Assembly: GCF_002091755.1 (NCBI RefSeq)
Contig: NZ_BDAI01000002.1
Location: 186,001 to 250,000, forward strand
Source of the DNA: Pseudomonas nitroreducens NBRC 12694
GTDB taxonomy: Bacteria; Pseudomonadota; Gammaproteobacteria; Pseudomonadales; Pseudomonadaceae
Length of the DNA stretch: 64,000 nucleotides
Direction of reading: 5' to 3'
The position numbers and the translations under genes are program-made. Shown here one piece after another: positions 9,879-17,466 of the stretch (position 1 is its first letter; the number at the start of each line of letters is the position of its first letter). The notes under the pieces are model-generated. The model was not told the DNA's origin, made no database searches, and saw nothing but the letters and a program-made list of their open reading frames with translations.

Positions 9879-9994
9879 GTCGAGTCACCTCAGGGTGAGC
9901 GTTGGAGACGGGCGTTATCCTAGGAACTGGCTATCAGGTGCTATGTAGGAGATTTCCATGTGGCATGAAGGCGATTTCCACGCCTGACCGACGG

Positions 9995-10426
9995 TCAGGA
10001 TGCGAACAGCTGGCCGATATCCTTGAACGACTTGAACTCCAGGGCATTGCCGCAAGGGTCGAAGAAGAAGAACGTCGCCTGCTCGCCCAGCTGTCCCTGG
10101 AAGCGCACGTGGGGCTCGATGACAAACTGCGTGCCGTGCTCGCGCAGGCGCTGCGCCAGGCGCTCCCAGTCCCCCCAGTCCAACACTACGCCGAAGTGCG
10201 GCACCGGCACATCGTGGCCGTCCACGGCAGTGGTATGCGCGGCCGTCTGGCTGGCTGTACGCGGGTGCAGGTGGATCACCAACTGGTGACCGAAGAAGTC
10301 GAAATCCACCCACTGAGCGCTGCTGCGGCCCTCGCCGAGGCCCAGTACCTCGCCATAGAAACGCCGCGCCAGTGCCAGGTCATAGACGGGGATGGCCAGG
10401 TGGAAGGGCGACAGGGTCATGGGCAT
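9995..10426 (-). CDS. VOC / glyoxalase-fold protein
   Basis: A 143-residue single-domain protein of the vicinal oxygen chelate superfamily, with paired beta-alpha-beta-beta-beta units. It starts with FHLAIPVYDLALARRFYGEV, carries a putative metal His (FHLAIP) and a C-terminal Glu in DPCGNALEFKSF. Members include dioxygenases, glyoxalases and antibiotic-binding proteins; substrate cannot be told from sequence. ATG at 10426 follows a good Shine-Dalgarno (AAGGAG). It lies 14 bp downstream of the hypothetical gene at 10441-10902 on the same strand, probably in one transcript. Confidence 0.85.
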   Translation of the reverse strand: MPMTLSPFHLAIPVYDLALARRFYGEVLGLGEGRSSAQWVDFDFFGHQLVIHLHPRTASQTAAHTTAVDGHDVPVPHFGVVLDWGDWERLAQRLREHGTQFVIEPHVRFQGQLGEQATFFFFDPCGNALEFKSFKDIGQLFAS

Positions 10427-10440
10427 GCTCCTTGTCGGTT

Positions 10441-10902
10441 TCAGGCCGGTACGGCCAGCAGGCGAGTGATGGTAGCCTTGGCCGCGCTTATCTGACCCTG
10501 GCGGGCGAGGCGGGTGAATTCCAGCAGGGCACGTTCGTGCTCGGCGAGTTCGTCGAGTATGTCGCGGTCATCGTCGTCACCCTCGATGGCCAGGCTGTCG
10601 TAGCGCTGGACGTAAGGTGCCACCAGGACTTCGAGTTTCTCCAGAGTCTGCGACCAGCCGAGCCCGAGCCAGTCGGCGGCACGTTGCCGGCCCTGGGCGG
10701 CGGCATGGGCGGTGTCGCCCAGCGGCAGGCCGTGGCGCTGCAGCAGGCGTGCCATGCGCAGGCCGGTCTGGCGCTCCAGCCGTGCCAGCAGGAGCATTGA
10801 GGCTGCGCCTTCGGGCAATTGCTCGGCCAGGCCGAGAAAGAAGTTTTCGCCGCGGACCTCGCCCAGGTAGGCGGCCTGCAGTTCACTGGCTTGTCGGTGC
10901 AT
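10441..10902 (-). CDS. hypothetical all-alpha protein, 153 aa
   Basis: Predicted soluble helical protein beginning MHRQASELQAAYLGEVRGEN. Start chosen at the ATG at 10902 because a strong Shine-Dalgarno (AAGGGGGA) precedes it; the longer frame to 10968 has no such site. Repeated acidic/basic heptad-like stretches (GDDDDRDILDELAEHERALLEF) and several Glu/His pairs suggest a helical bundle, possibly ferritin- or hemerythrin-like, but a metal-binding pattern is not clear enough to claim. It is followed closely by the VOC gene. Confidence 0.68.
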   Translation of the reverse strand: MHRQASELQAAYLGEVRGENFFLGLAEQLPEGAASMLLLARLERQTGLRMARLLQRHGLPLGDTAHAAAQGRQRAADWLGLGWSQTLEKLEVLVAPYVQRYDSLAIEGDDDDRDILDELAEHERALLEFTRLARQGQISAAKATITRLLAVPA

Positions 10903-10994
10903 GCGTCGGTCCCCCTTGCTCAATGGGGACCAGCCTAGACGATGTGTGCCGGGCATCGAACCCGGCATGTCGTGTCTGGGCCAGAACGGGTCGC

Positions 10995-11318
10995 TCAGCG
11001 TTCGAAACCGTACTCGCGCTCGATGCGGCTGATGCGCACGCGGAAGGCGCTGTACCAGTCGCGGCGGCCGGCCTGCTGCGCCAAGCGGTGTTCACTCTGC
11101 TGCTTCCAGCTGCGGATGGCGGCTTCGTCGCGCCAGTAGGACACCGTGATGCCCAGGCCATCGGCACCCCGGGCGGACTCGACGCCAAGGAAGCCGTCCT
11201 GCTGCGCCGCCAGCTCGAGCATGCGCTCGGCAGTGGCGCCGTAGCCTTCGTCCAGCTCGGTTCGGTAGGAAGTGAAGGTCACGGCGTAGTATGGCGGTTG
11301 CGGTGTGCTGGCGATCAT
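10995..11318 (-). CDS. antibiotic biosynthesis monooxygenase (ABM) domain protein
   Basis: A 107-residue single ABM-fold protein: YYAVTFTSYR strand, a central helix (AERMLELAAQQDGFLGVES), then ITVSYWRDEAAIRSWKQQSEH. ABM proteins are dimeric ferredoxin-like folds that act as cofactor-free monooxygenases, haem-degrading enzymes or sensor domains. The start overlaps the stop of the glutamine-amidotransferase-like gene (ATGA at 11315-11318), so the two are translationally coupled. The pair faces a LysR gene across a 108-bp region containing two dyads. Confidence 0.85.
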   Translation of the reverse strand: MIASTPQPPYYAVTFTSYRTELDEGYGATAERMLELAAQQDGFLGVESARGADGLGITVSYWRDEAAIRSWKQQSEHRLAQQAGRRDWYSAFRVRISRIEREYGFER

Positions 11319-12049
11319 GCGGGACTCCCTATTCGGCTGGAATGATGGCGGAACGCGGCGGACAGGAGCGCCTCGGCCAGCGGTACGGCGATGCCGGCCA
11401 GGGCCTTGCGCTCGGGTTGAAACAGGGTGGCGATGAAGAACGGATGGTCGGCGGCTTCCAGCGCGCGAATGCTGTCGTCCTCGCCGCGGGCACAGGCGCG
11501 CAGCGAGCCGCCGAACAGGACGTCCTGGAACTCGGGGTTCACGCCGTAGCGGCAGCGGTAACCTTCACGAATCTCCGGCAGCCCGTAGATGGCCGCCAGG
11601 TTCGAACCGGGCGTGAGACGGATGGTCTCGCTGACTTCCAGCAGGGAGCAGGGCAGCGCATGGACCACCTGTTGCGTCGCCTCCGGCTCCAATTCCCCAT
11701 GGGCCGCGTCGCTCCAGGCCAGTACATGGCGAGCGCGCTCCAGCAGGGCATGCTGGAAGCCACCGCAGGTACCAAGGAAGGGCACCTCGCGCTCGCGGGC
11801 GAAGCGGATCGCGCGCAAGGCACCTTCGGTGTTCAGGTAGGGGCTGCCGGGGATGCACCAGAAGCCCGAGTACCCTTCCAACTCCAGGCCTTCGGCGAGG
11901 CGCGGGGTATCCAGCCAGTCCACGCGCAGGGTCCCCGAATGCGGCAGCAGCGATTGCTGCAGGGCCAGGGGTATCGCCCAGTGGGCGGTGACGCGGCTGT
12001 CGCGGTCGCCGATCAGGCCGATCCGCAGTGATTTACGACGTTTTCCCAT
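11315..12049 (-). CDS. class I glutamine amidotransferase-like protein (CTP synthase C-terminal-like)
   Basis: A 244-residue stand-alone GATase-fold protein. The nucleophile elbow is FLGTCGGFQHALLE (Cys about residue 94) and the His-Glu part of the triad is within HPFFIATLFQPE near the end, so the triad appears complete. The domain resembles the C-terminal glutaminase of CTP synthase but has no synthetase domain, so it is not pyrG. Function is unknown; it may remove glutamyl groups or bind a ligand. It is first in a two-gene operon with the ABM protein and divergent from a LysR regulator that probably controls it. Confidence 0.82.
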   Translation of the reverse strand: MGKRRKSLRIGLIGDRDSRVTAHWAIPLALQQSLLPHSGTLRVDWLDTPRLAEGLELEGYSGFWCIPGSPYLNTEGALRAIRFAREREVPFLGTCGGFQHALLERARHVLAWSDAAHGELEPEATQQVVHALPCSLLEVSETIRLTPGSNLAAIYGLPEIREGYRCRYGVNPEFQDVLFGGSLRACARGEDDSIRALEAADHPFFIATLFQPERKALAGIAVPLAEALLSAAFRHHSSRIGSPA

Positions 12050-12106
12050 CCGTTGTTCCCCCCGGCGTCGTGGCCCATTGGCGGGCCCATGGGAGGCAAT
12101 TTATAG

Positions 12107-12144
12107 TTGCGCAGGCGCAATCGAAAATGGGCGGTTGCGCAACC
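12107..12144. promoter_or_regulatory. paired TTGCGC dyads in the LysR / amidotransferase intergenic region
   Basis: Two inverted repeats share the half-site TTGCGC: TTGCGC-AG-GCGCAA at 12107-12120, and the 12-bp perfect palindrome GGTTGCGCAACC at 12133-12144. They lie between the divergent amidotransferase start (12049) and the LysR ATG (12158), the usual place for LysR recognition and activation sites. The second dyad sits just in front of the LysR start, so it could also serve for autorepression. Binding is inferred. Confidence 0.6.
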
Positions 12145-12157
12145 TTGGAGTGCGTCG

Positions 12158-13030
12158 ATGCAATACCGTCTGGAATACGCCGATCTCGCCCTGGTGCTGG
12201 CACTGGTGCGCGGGGGCAGCCTTGCCCGTGCCTCGGAATTGCTCGAGGTAGACGTTTCCACCGTATTCCGTGCCGTGCGCAGGCTGGAGAAGGCGTTGGG
12301 TACCGCGTTGTTCGAGAAGGGCCGCAACGGCTACCTGGCGACCGCCACCGCACAGCAACTGGCGACCCAGGCGGAACTGGCCGAGCAGGCGCTAGAAGCG
12401 GCACGCCTGGGGCTGGAGCAGGGGCACGACGTGCTCAGTGGCACCGTGCGCCTGACCTGTTCCGATACCGTGCTGCAGGGCCTGCTCCTGCCTGCGCTGG
12501 CGCGCTTCATGAAGCGCTACCCGGCGCTCAACCTGGAGCTGACCACTTCCAATGCCTTCGCCAACCTCAGTCGCCGCGATGCCGACATCGCCCTGCGTCT
12601 GACCAATGCGCCGCCGGAGCATCTGGTGGGACGCAAGCTGGGTGAGGTGCATTACGTCCTCTGCGCCCATCGCGATTACCTGGCCGAGCAGGGCGAACGT
12701 CCCTGGCAGGAAATGAGCTGGATCGCCCCGGATGACTTTCTCCCCGATCACTCCAGCGTTGCCTGGCGTCGCCAGGCTTACCCCTCGGTGCTGCCGGCCT
12801 ACCGCTGCAACAGCATGCTGTCGGTGCTGGACCTGTGCCGCGCAGGCCTGGGCTTGGCGGCGCTGCCGGCGTTCCTGCTGCGCCCGGACGACGGCTTGCA
12901 GGTGCTGGAGCCGGAACTGCCCGGCTGCAGCATCCATCTCTGGCTGCTGACCCGGCCAGACTGCCGGGCCTTGCGGGCGGTGGTGACGTTGTTCGAGGAA
13001 CTGGCCGGCAGCATTCGCCTGCCGGCCTGA
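12158..13030 (+). CDS. LysR-family transcriptional regulator
   Basis: A 290-residue LysR regulator: N-terminal winged helix-turn-helix (ADLALVLALVRGGSLARAS, then VDVSTVFRAVRRLEKALG) and a C-terminal periplasmic-binding-like effector domain starting about residue 90 (GTVRLTCSDTVLQGLLLP). The recognition helix has VDVSTVFRAV where most LysR proteins have LTQPAVSRQI, a mild divergence. I chose the ATG at 12158 (MQYRLEYADL); the frame extends 17 codons upstream without a better start. It is divergent from the amidotransferase/ABM operon, its likely target, and is followed by an intrinsic terminator. Confidence 0.88.
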   Translation: MQYRLEYADLALVLALVRGGSLARASELLEVDVSTVFRAVRRLEKALGTALFEKGRNGYLATATAQQLATQAELAEQALEAARLGLEQGHDVLSGTVRLTCSDTVLQGLLLPALARFMKRYPALNLELTTSNAFANLSRRDADIALRLTNAPPEHLVGRKLGEVHYVLCAHRDYLAEQGERPWQEMSWIAPDDFLPDHSSVAWRRQAYPSVLPAYRCNSMLSVLDLCRAGLGLAALPAFLLRPDDGLQVLEPELPGCSIHLWLLTRPDCRALRAVVTLFEELAGSIRLPA

Positions 13031-13033
13031 ATG

Positions 13034-13062
13034 AAAGACCCCGCCAGGAGGCGGGGTCTTTT
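13034..13062. terminator. intrinsic terminator after LysR gene
   Basis: Stem AAAGACCCCGCC / GGCGGGGTCTTT with an AGGA loop and a short T run; an A run on the other side lets it also serve the convergent gene ending at 13077. Confidence 0.85.
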
Positions 13063-13076
13063 GTCCGTAATGGCTA

Positions 13077-13451
13077 TTACCAGTGACGGTAGTGTCCCGG
13101 CGGGCCGTAGTAGCCAGGGCCGTAATAGCGCGGCGGACCATAGTAGCGAGGCGGCCCGTAGTAACGCGGGCCCGGCACCACCACCACCGGGCGGTAGACC
13201 GGCTGGTAGACGGGTTGGTAGACCGGCGCCGGTTGGTAGTAAACCGGCTGCGGCGGGTAGTACGCCACCGGGGGTGGCGGCGCGTAATAGGGCGCTGGCG
13301 CGGGTTGCGAGCCGGCAACCACTGCACCCCCGACAACGGCACCGACCACGGCGCCGATGGCGGCGGCATCAGTGTTGCTGTTGGCCGCGGCTTGACCTGC
13401 GAGGGCTAGGCCAGCGCAGAGCAGGGCGATCTGGGGGAGACGGTGAAGCAT
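13077..13451 (-). CDS. secreted Tyr/Pro-rich repeat protein, 124 aa
   Basis: Signal peptide (MLHRLPQIALLCAGLALAGQ) followed by a glycine-zipper-like segment (IGAVVGAVVGGAVVAG, about residues 32-47) and then a low-complexity tail of PPPP, VYQPVYQPVY and four-fold RYYGPP-type repeats. ATG at 13451 has an excellent Shine-Dalgarno (AGGAGGTG); the upstream in-frame extension lacks one. Proteins of this sort in pseudomonads are envelope or matrix-associated and of unknown role; the tail would be extended and aromatic-rich. Single gene, converging on the LysR gene. Confidence 0.75.
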   Translation of the reverse strand: MLHRLPQIALLCAGLALAGQAAANSNTDAAAIGAVVGAVVGGAVVAGSQPAPAPYYAPPPPVAYYPPQPVYYQPAPVYQPVYQPVYRPVVVVPGPRYYGPPRYYGPPRYYGPGYYGPPGHYRHW

Positions 13452-13676
13452 GATGCACCTCCTGAGGAACCCGGCGAGGATCCCGGTATCTATGAGACAT
13501 CGGCCTCGAAAGAATCGTAACGCCGCTGGTGTAAAGGTTGTGTAAATGGTGCTGCAAGGCTCTGCGACGGGCCTGCATGTATCAGCCTGCAATACATCCA
13601 TCGCGCCGCCGCAGCCCTGGGGCTGGTAAGGTGGCGCCTTTCGCGTTTTTTCCATGAAGAACCAGGGAGACCTTCC

Positions 13677-14003
13677 ATGCCCTTCAACCGAGTGACTCTC
13701 TTGTCGCTTCTCGCTGTCGCCGCGCTAGCCGGTTGCAGTTCCAAGGATTCCCCGTCCGATGCCGCCCAGCCGGCCGCGGACAGCTCGCCGGCGATGACCG
13801 GCACCTGCAATGCCAAGGCGGTGCAGTCGATCATCGGCAAGGTCGTTACCCCGACGCTGACCGAAGAGGCGCGCCGCGATGCCGGCGCCAGTGTCGCCCG
13901 CGTGCTCACTCCGCACCAGCCGGTGACCATGGAGTACAACTCGCAGCGCCTGAACATTGATGTTGACGACAATCAGGTGGTGAAGCAGGTTTCCTGCGGC
14001 TGA
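13677..14003 (+). CDS. lipoprotein with peptidase inhibitor I78-type domain
   Basis: A 108-residue lipoprotein: signal and lipobox (LAVAALAGC, Cys20), a Ser/Pro/Ala linker, then a small domain from about residue 42 (TCNAKAVQSIIGKVV) to the end. The pattern Cys...IIGK...A-R--AGA--ARVL-P-QPVTMEY--QRLNIDVD--N-V-----CG fits the I78 family of small serine-protease inhibitors with a Cys near each end. Lipid anchoring would place it in the periplasm or outer membrane, facing endogenous or foreign proteases. Family assignment is from recalled pattern, not a search. Confidence 0.75.
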   Translation: MPFNRVTLLSLLAVAALAGCSSKDSPSDAAQPAADSSPAMTGTCNAKAVQSIIGKVVTPTLTEEARRDAGASVARVLTPHQPVTMEYNSQRLNIDVDDNQVVKQVSCG

Positions 14004-14027
14004 GCCGAGCACCTGTCAGCACCCATG

Positions 14028-14054
14028 AAAAAGCCCCGCCTAGGCGGGGCTTTT
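14028..14054. terminator. bidirectional intrinsic terminator
   Basis: Stem AAAAGCCCCGCC / GGCGGGGCTTTT with a TA loop, lying between the convergent genes ending at 14003 and 14070. A and T runs on both sides make it work in either direction. Confidence 0.88.
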
Positions 14055-14069
14055 CCTGTCCAGTGATTA

Positions 14070-14327
14070 TCAGCGGTTGGCGGGCTTCTTGATCACGCGT
14101 AGTGCCTGGCTGGACTGGTTGACGCACTCCTCGTAGTTGCCGGCCTTCTTCGCTTCCTCGGCTTTGGCGAGGTACTCATGGACCGCGTTGACCTTTACGC
14201 CGGTCGCGTTCTTGCTAGCGGTCTTGAGGAAGTCGTTGATCTGCTGCAGGTTGCCATCGCACAGCGCACTGTCAGCGAAAGCCGGTACGGAAAACACCAT
14301 GGCCAGGAGCAGAGCGTACTTTTTCAT
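14070..14327 (-). CDS. small exported helical protein, 85 aa
   Basis: Signal peptide MKKYALLLAMVFSVPAFA, then a short mature protein with two Cys (ALCDGN and YEECVNQ) that could form one disulfide, and an amphipathic helix pair (VHEYLAKAEEAKKAGNYEEC). Start has a clear Shine-Dalgarno (AAGGAGAA). Probably periplasmic; no recognised family. Upstream, 14328-14469 is comparatively AT-rich and likely holds the promoter. Confidence 0.75.
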   Translation of the reverse strand: MKKYALLLAMVFSVPAFADSALCDGNLQQINDFLKTASKNATGVKVNAVHEYLAKAEEAKKAGNYEECVNQSSQALRVIKKPANR

Positions 14328-14469
14328 GCAGGTTCTCCTTGCATCTCATTTGCCGAATCGAAGAAATTCGAAATTAAGTTAGCTTGCTAACAATCGACAA
14401 GCGCTTTCCCCGCGAATTCATTTCATTTCTGACGCTAGTCAGGAAAATGCCGATCCGCCGTGTCGCTGG

Positions 14470-15393
14470 TCAGATGGCGCTGAACTTCCGCTCCAGGCCC
14501 TGGGTGCGGAAGTGCTCGATGACATAGTCGACGAATACCCGCGTCTTGGCCGGCAGCAGTTTCTGCGCGGCATAGTAGAGCGCCGTGTTGCCGGCATCCA
14601 CGTACCACTGCGGCAGCACGCGTACCAGGCGGCCGTCGTCCAGGTAGGGCACCGCGTGCTGCATGCTGACCAGGGTCACGCCCAGGCCCATGAGCGCGGC
14701 GACGCACGCCGCCTCCGGGTCGCTGAAGGTCATGCGCTCCTTCAGCGCGATCGGCGCCTGGGACTGCTGGCGGTTGGTCAGCGGCCAGGGGCGGACGCGC
14801 CCGGTCTGCGGCGAGCGGATGCGGATGCCGTCATGGCTGGGCAGGTCCGACGGATAGCGGATCGCCGGGCGGCCTTCCAGGTACGCCGGCGAGGCCAGCA
14901 GCACCAGGTGCGCCGGGCAGAGCTTGCGTGCGACAACGCCGGGCGGCAGTTCGAAGCCGCCTCCGATGGCCGCGTCGAAGCCCTCGGCGATCAGGTCGAC
15001 CTGGCGATTGTCGAAGTGCCAGTCCGGGCGGATCGCCGGGTAGCGGGCCAGGAAGTCTCCCAGCAGCGGCAGGATGTAATCGCGGCCGAACACCAGCCCC
15101 ATGCTCACCTTCAGCGCCCCGCTGGGCTGGCCATCGGCGCTGGCCAGGTTGGCGATGGCGCTCTGCAGGCTGGCCAGGCCGCCGCCGGCTTCATCGAGAA
15201 ATCGCTCACCCGATTCAGTCAGGGTCAGGCTGCGGGTACTACGCTGGAACAGCCGCACGCCCAGGTTGTTTTCCAGGCGGGCGACGTTCTTGCTCACTGC
15301 CGCCGGGGTCAGGCCCAGACGCCGCGCGGCCGCCGCGAAGCTGCCGGCTTCGGCGCTGCGGACGAAGCATTCGATACTGATCAGGCTTTCCAT
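14470..15393 (-). CDS. LysR-family regulator, divergent from SDR gene
   Basis: A 307-residue LysR protein with a typical N-terminal helix-turn-helix (SFAAAARRLGLTPAAVSKNVARLE) and effector domain starting about residue 92 (GALKVSMGLVFGRDYILPLL). It belongs to the CrgA/AaeR-like branch by the spacing of the DLIAEGFDAAIGGG motif. It is divergent from the SDR gene at 15516, so it probably regulates that gene and itself from the 122-bp gap. Confidence 0.88.
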   Translation of the reverse strand: MESLISIECFVRSAEAGSFAAAARRLGLTPAAVSKNVARLENNLGVRLFQRSTRSLTLTESGERFLDEAGGGLASLQSAIANLASADGQPSGALKVSMGLVFGRDYILPLLGDFLARYPAIRPDWHFDNRQVDLIAEGFDAAIGGGFELPPGVVARKLCPAHLVLLASPAYLEGRPAIRYPSDLPSHDGIRIRSPQTGRVRPWPLTNRQQSQAPIALKERMTFSDPEAACVAALMGLGVTLVSMQHAVPYLDDGRLVRVLPQWYVDAGNTALYYAAQKLLPAKTRVFVDYVIEHFRTQGLERKFSAI

Positions 15394-15515
15394 GGGTGGT
15401 ATTCCGGACGTTTGGTATCGACTGAATATAGCGATTGCTGGCTACCGAGTAACGAGTACGAAGGGGAAACTGGCCCCGTCGAACTTAATCCCACTTCCTG
15501 TTTCGGAGACGCATC

Positions 15516-16268
15516 ATGACCACCACCACCCAATCCCTTGCTGGCAAAGTCGCTTTCGTACAAGGCGGTTCCCGCGGCATCGGCGCTGCCATCGTGCAGC
15601 GCCTGGCCCGCGAAGGCGCCGCCGTGGCCTTCACCTACGTCAGCTCGGCGCAGAAGGCCGAAGACCTTGCCGCCAGCATCGAAGCTGCCGGCGGCCGCGC
15701 CCTAGCGCTGAAGGCCGACAGCGGCGACGCGGCGTCCGTGCAGAGCGCCATCGATACCGCCGCCCAGCGCCTGGGCGGCATCGATATCCTGGTGAACAAC
15801 GCCGGCGTGCTGGCCATCGCCCCGGTGGAAGAGTTCAGCCTGGAAGACCTCGACCGCACCCTGGCAGTGAACGTGCGCAGCGTGTTCGTCGCCACCCAGG
15901 CCGCTGCGCGGCATATGGGGCAGGGCGGGCGCATCATCACCATCGGCAGCACCAACGCGGACCGCATGCCCTTCGGCGGCGGCGCGGTCTACGCCATGAG
16001 CAAGTCGGCCATCGTCGGTCTGACCAAGGGCCTGGCTCGTGACCTCGGCCCGCGCGGCATCACCGTGAACAACGTGCAGCCCGGTCCGGTGGACACTGAC
16101 ATGAACCCGGCCGACAGCGACTTCGCCGCATCGCTGATGGACCTGATGGCGGTCGGCCGTTACGGCCGCGCGGAAGAAATCGCCGCCTTCGTCGCCTACC
16201 TGGCTGGCCCGGAAGCCGGCTACATCACCGGCGCCAGCCTGACCATCGACGGCGGCTTCGGCGCCTGA
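15516..16268 (+). CDS. short-chain dehydrogenase/reductase
   Basis: A 250-residue classical SDR. Cofactor motif GGSRGIGAAIV (about residues 15-25), NNAG at about 90-93, and the catalytic Ser and YxxxK in IGST and YAMSK. It ends in the usual ITGASLTIDGGFGA. It is an NAD(P)H-dependent oxidoreductase resembling 3-oxoacyl-ACP reductases; the substrate is unknown. ATG follows GGAGACGCATC. Divergent from the LysR gene at 14470-15393, which is its likely regulator. Confidence 0.88.
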   Translation: MTTTTQSLAGKVAFVQGGSRGIGAAIVQRLAREGAAVAFTYVSSAQKAEDLAASIEAAGGRALALKADSGDAASVQSAIDTAAQRLGGIDILVNNAGVLAIAPVEEFSLEDLDRTLAVNVRSVFVATQAAARHMGQGGRIITIGSTNADRMPFGGGAVYAMSKSAIVGLTKGLARDLGPRGITVNNVQPGPVDTDMNPADSDFAASLMDLMAVGRYGRAEEIAAFVAYLAGPEAGYITGASLTIDGGFGA

Positions 16269-16299
16269 TGGGCTCTTGGTAAGCGCAGCACGGCCGGGC

Positions 16300-17466
16300 T
16301 CAGGCCCGGTCGCGGCTCTGGATGTTCCAATGGGTGGAGGTGCTGGCGAGTTTTGCCGAGAGCATCTCCACCTGCTCGTAGAGGCGCAGAGTCAGCCAGT
16401 AGAAGCCCTGTTTCTCGAAGGAATCGGTCAGGTTGTGCGGCCGTGCCGGCAGGTTGTCCAGGCCCTGGCAGGCCTGGACCAGCTTGCTGGTGCGGCTGAA
16501 CTTCAGGGCGTGGGCCGATTGCAGCAACAGGCGTCCGATGATCTGCCGGTGGGTGTCGAGGCTGGCAGGCACCGGTTCTATCTCCCCGGCCTGGGCGGCG
16601 AACTGCCGCGAGGCGATCAGCGATTCCAGGGTGCCCATGATGGCGCGATGGATGCGCTGGAGTATCTCCAGCTCGCGCAGCGGCATGCCCGTTTCCCGCG
16701 AGACCGGACCCAGGTGGGCACGCGAAGCCACCAGCCGATGGTCCAGTTCTTCCAGCTGGCGGGCGAAATGCTCGGCGGTAAAGTCGTGGTTGGACGACAA
16801 CTGCCCGTACATTCGCGCACAGGCGCGCAGGTTGTCCGAGAGCAGGTAGCGCCAGACGTAGACCGCCCGCAACGGGTAGATCTGCGAGAAGACCAAGGCC
16901 ACCGCGACACCGATCAGCACATTGGCCGAGCGCCACAACCCTTCGGTAAAGCCAGTCTCGCCGGGGCCGGCGACAATGCACATGGTGATCCCCGCCAGCA
17001 GCGCGACATAGCCGGGACGGCGAATCGCATAGAAGGCCGAGGCTGCGCCCAGCACCGACATCACCAGGTAGGTGAGGGCGAGCGAGCGCGTGCGGTCGTA
17101 GACCGCAATCACGCACAGACCCAGCGCCGCGCCAGCCAGGGTGCCGAGCACCCGTTCGTAGGACTTGCCGCGGATCGTCCCCTGGTGCACCAGCCCGCCC
17201 ATCACCACCAGCACCGTCACCGAGGCCCAGAGCCCGTGCGGCAGTTTCAGCGCGCTGGTCAGCAGCATCGAGGCGAGCAGGGCGAGGCCGACGCGCACGC
17301 AGTGGATCCAGGCGGCGTAGCGATAACGGGTGTAGGGATTGGCCAGGCGGCGGAACGGCAAGGTCAGGATCGAGGGTTGCTTCGCCAAGGGAAGCGGCTC
17401 CTGTGCGGACGGTGGCGATGCAGCAAGGTTAGCCGCTCCCGACCGCAACGGTCGGCCCCGGGTCAA
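16300..17466 (-). CDS. FUSC-family inner-membrane protein (aromatic acid exporter-like)
   Basis: A 388-residue protein with an N-terminal block of about six membrane helices (IHCVRVGLALLASMLLTSAL; GLWASVTVLVVMGG; VLGTLAGAALGLCVIAV; YVALLAGITMCIVAG; NVLIGVAVALVFSQI) and a cytoplasmic helical C-terminal half. This is the FUSC/YccS/AaeB architecture of putative efflux proteins. No ATG fits the N-terminus: the best start is a TTG at 17466 directly after the TGA of the glycosyltransferase (TGATTG), with GAGATG as ribosome site. It is therefore probably co-transcribed with that gene. The start is uncertain. Confidence 0.8.
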   Translation of the reverse strand: MTRGRPLRSGAANLAASPPSAQEPLPLAKQPSILTLPFRRLANPYTRYRYAAWIHCVRVGLALLASMLLTSALKLPHGLWASVTVLVVMGGLVHQGTIRGKSYERVLGTLAGAALGLCVIAVYDRTRSLALTYLVMSVLGAASAFYAIRRPGYVALLAGITMCIVAGPGETGFTEGLWRSANVLIGVAVALVFSQIYPLRAVYVWRYLLSDNLRACARMYGQLSSNHDFTAEHFARQLEELDHRLVASRAHLGPVSRETGMPLRELEILQRIHRAIMGTLESLIASRQFAAQAGEIEPVPASLDTHRQIIGRLLLQSAHALKFSRTSKLVQACQGLDNLPARPHNLTDSFEKQGFYWLTLRLYEQVEMLSAKLASTSTHWNIQSRDRA

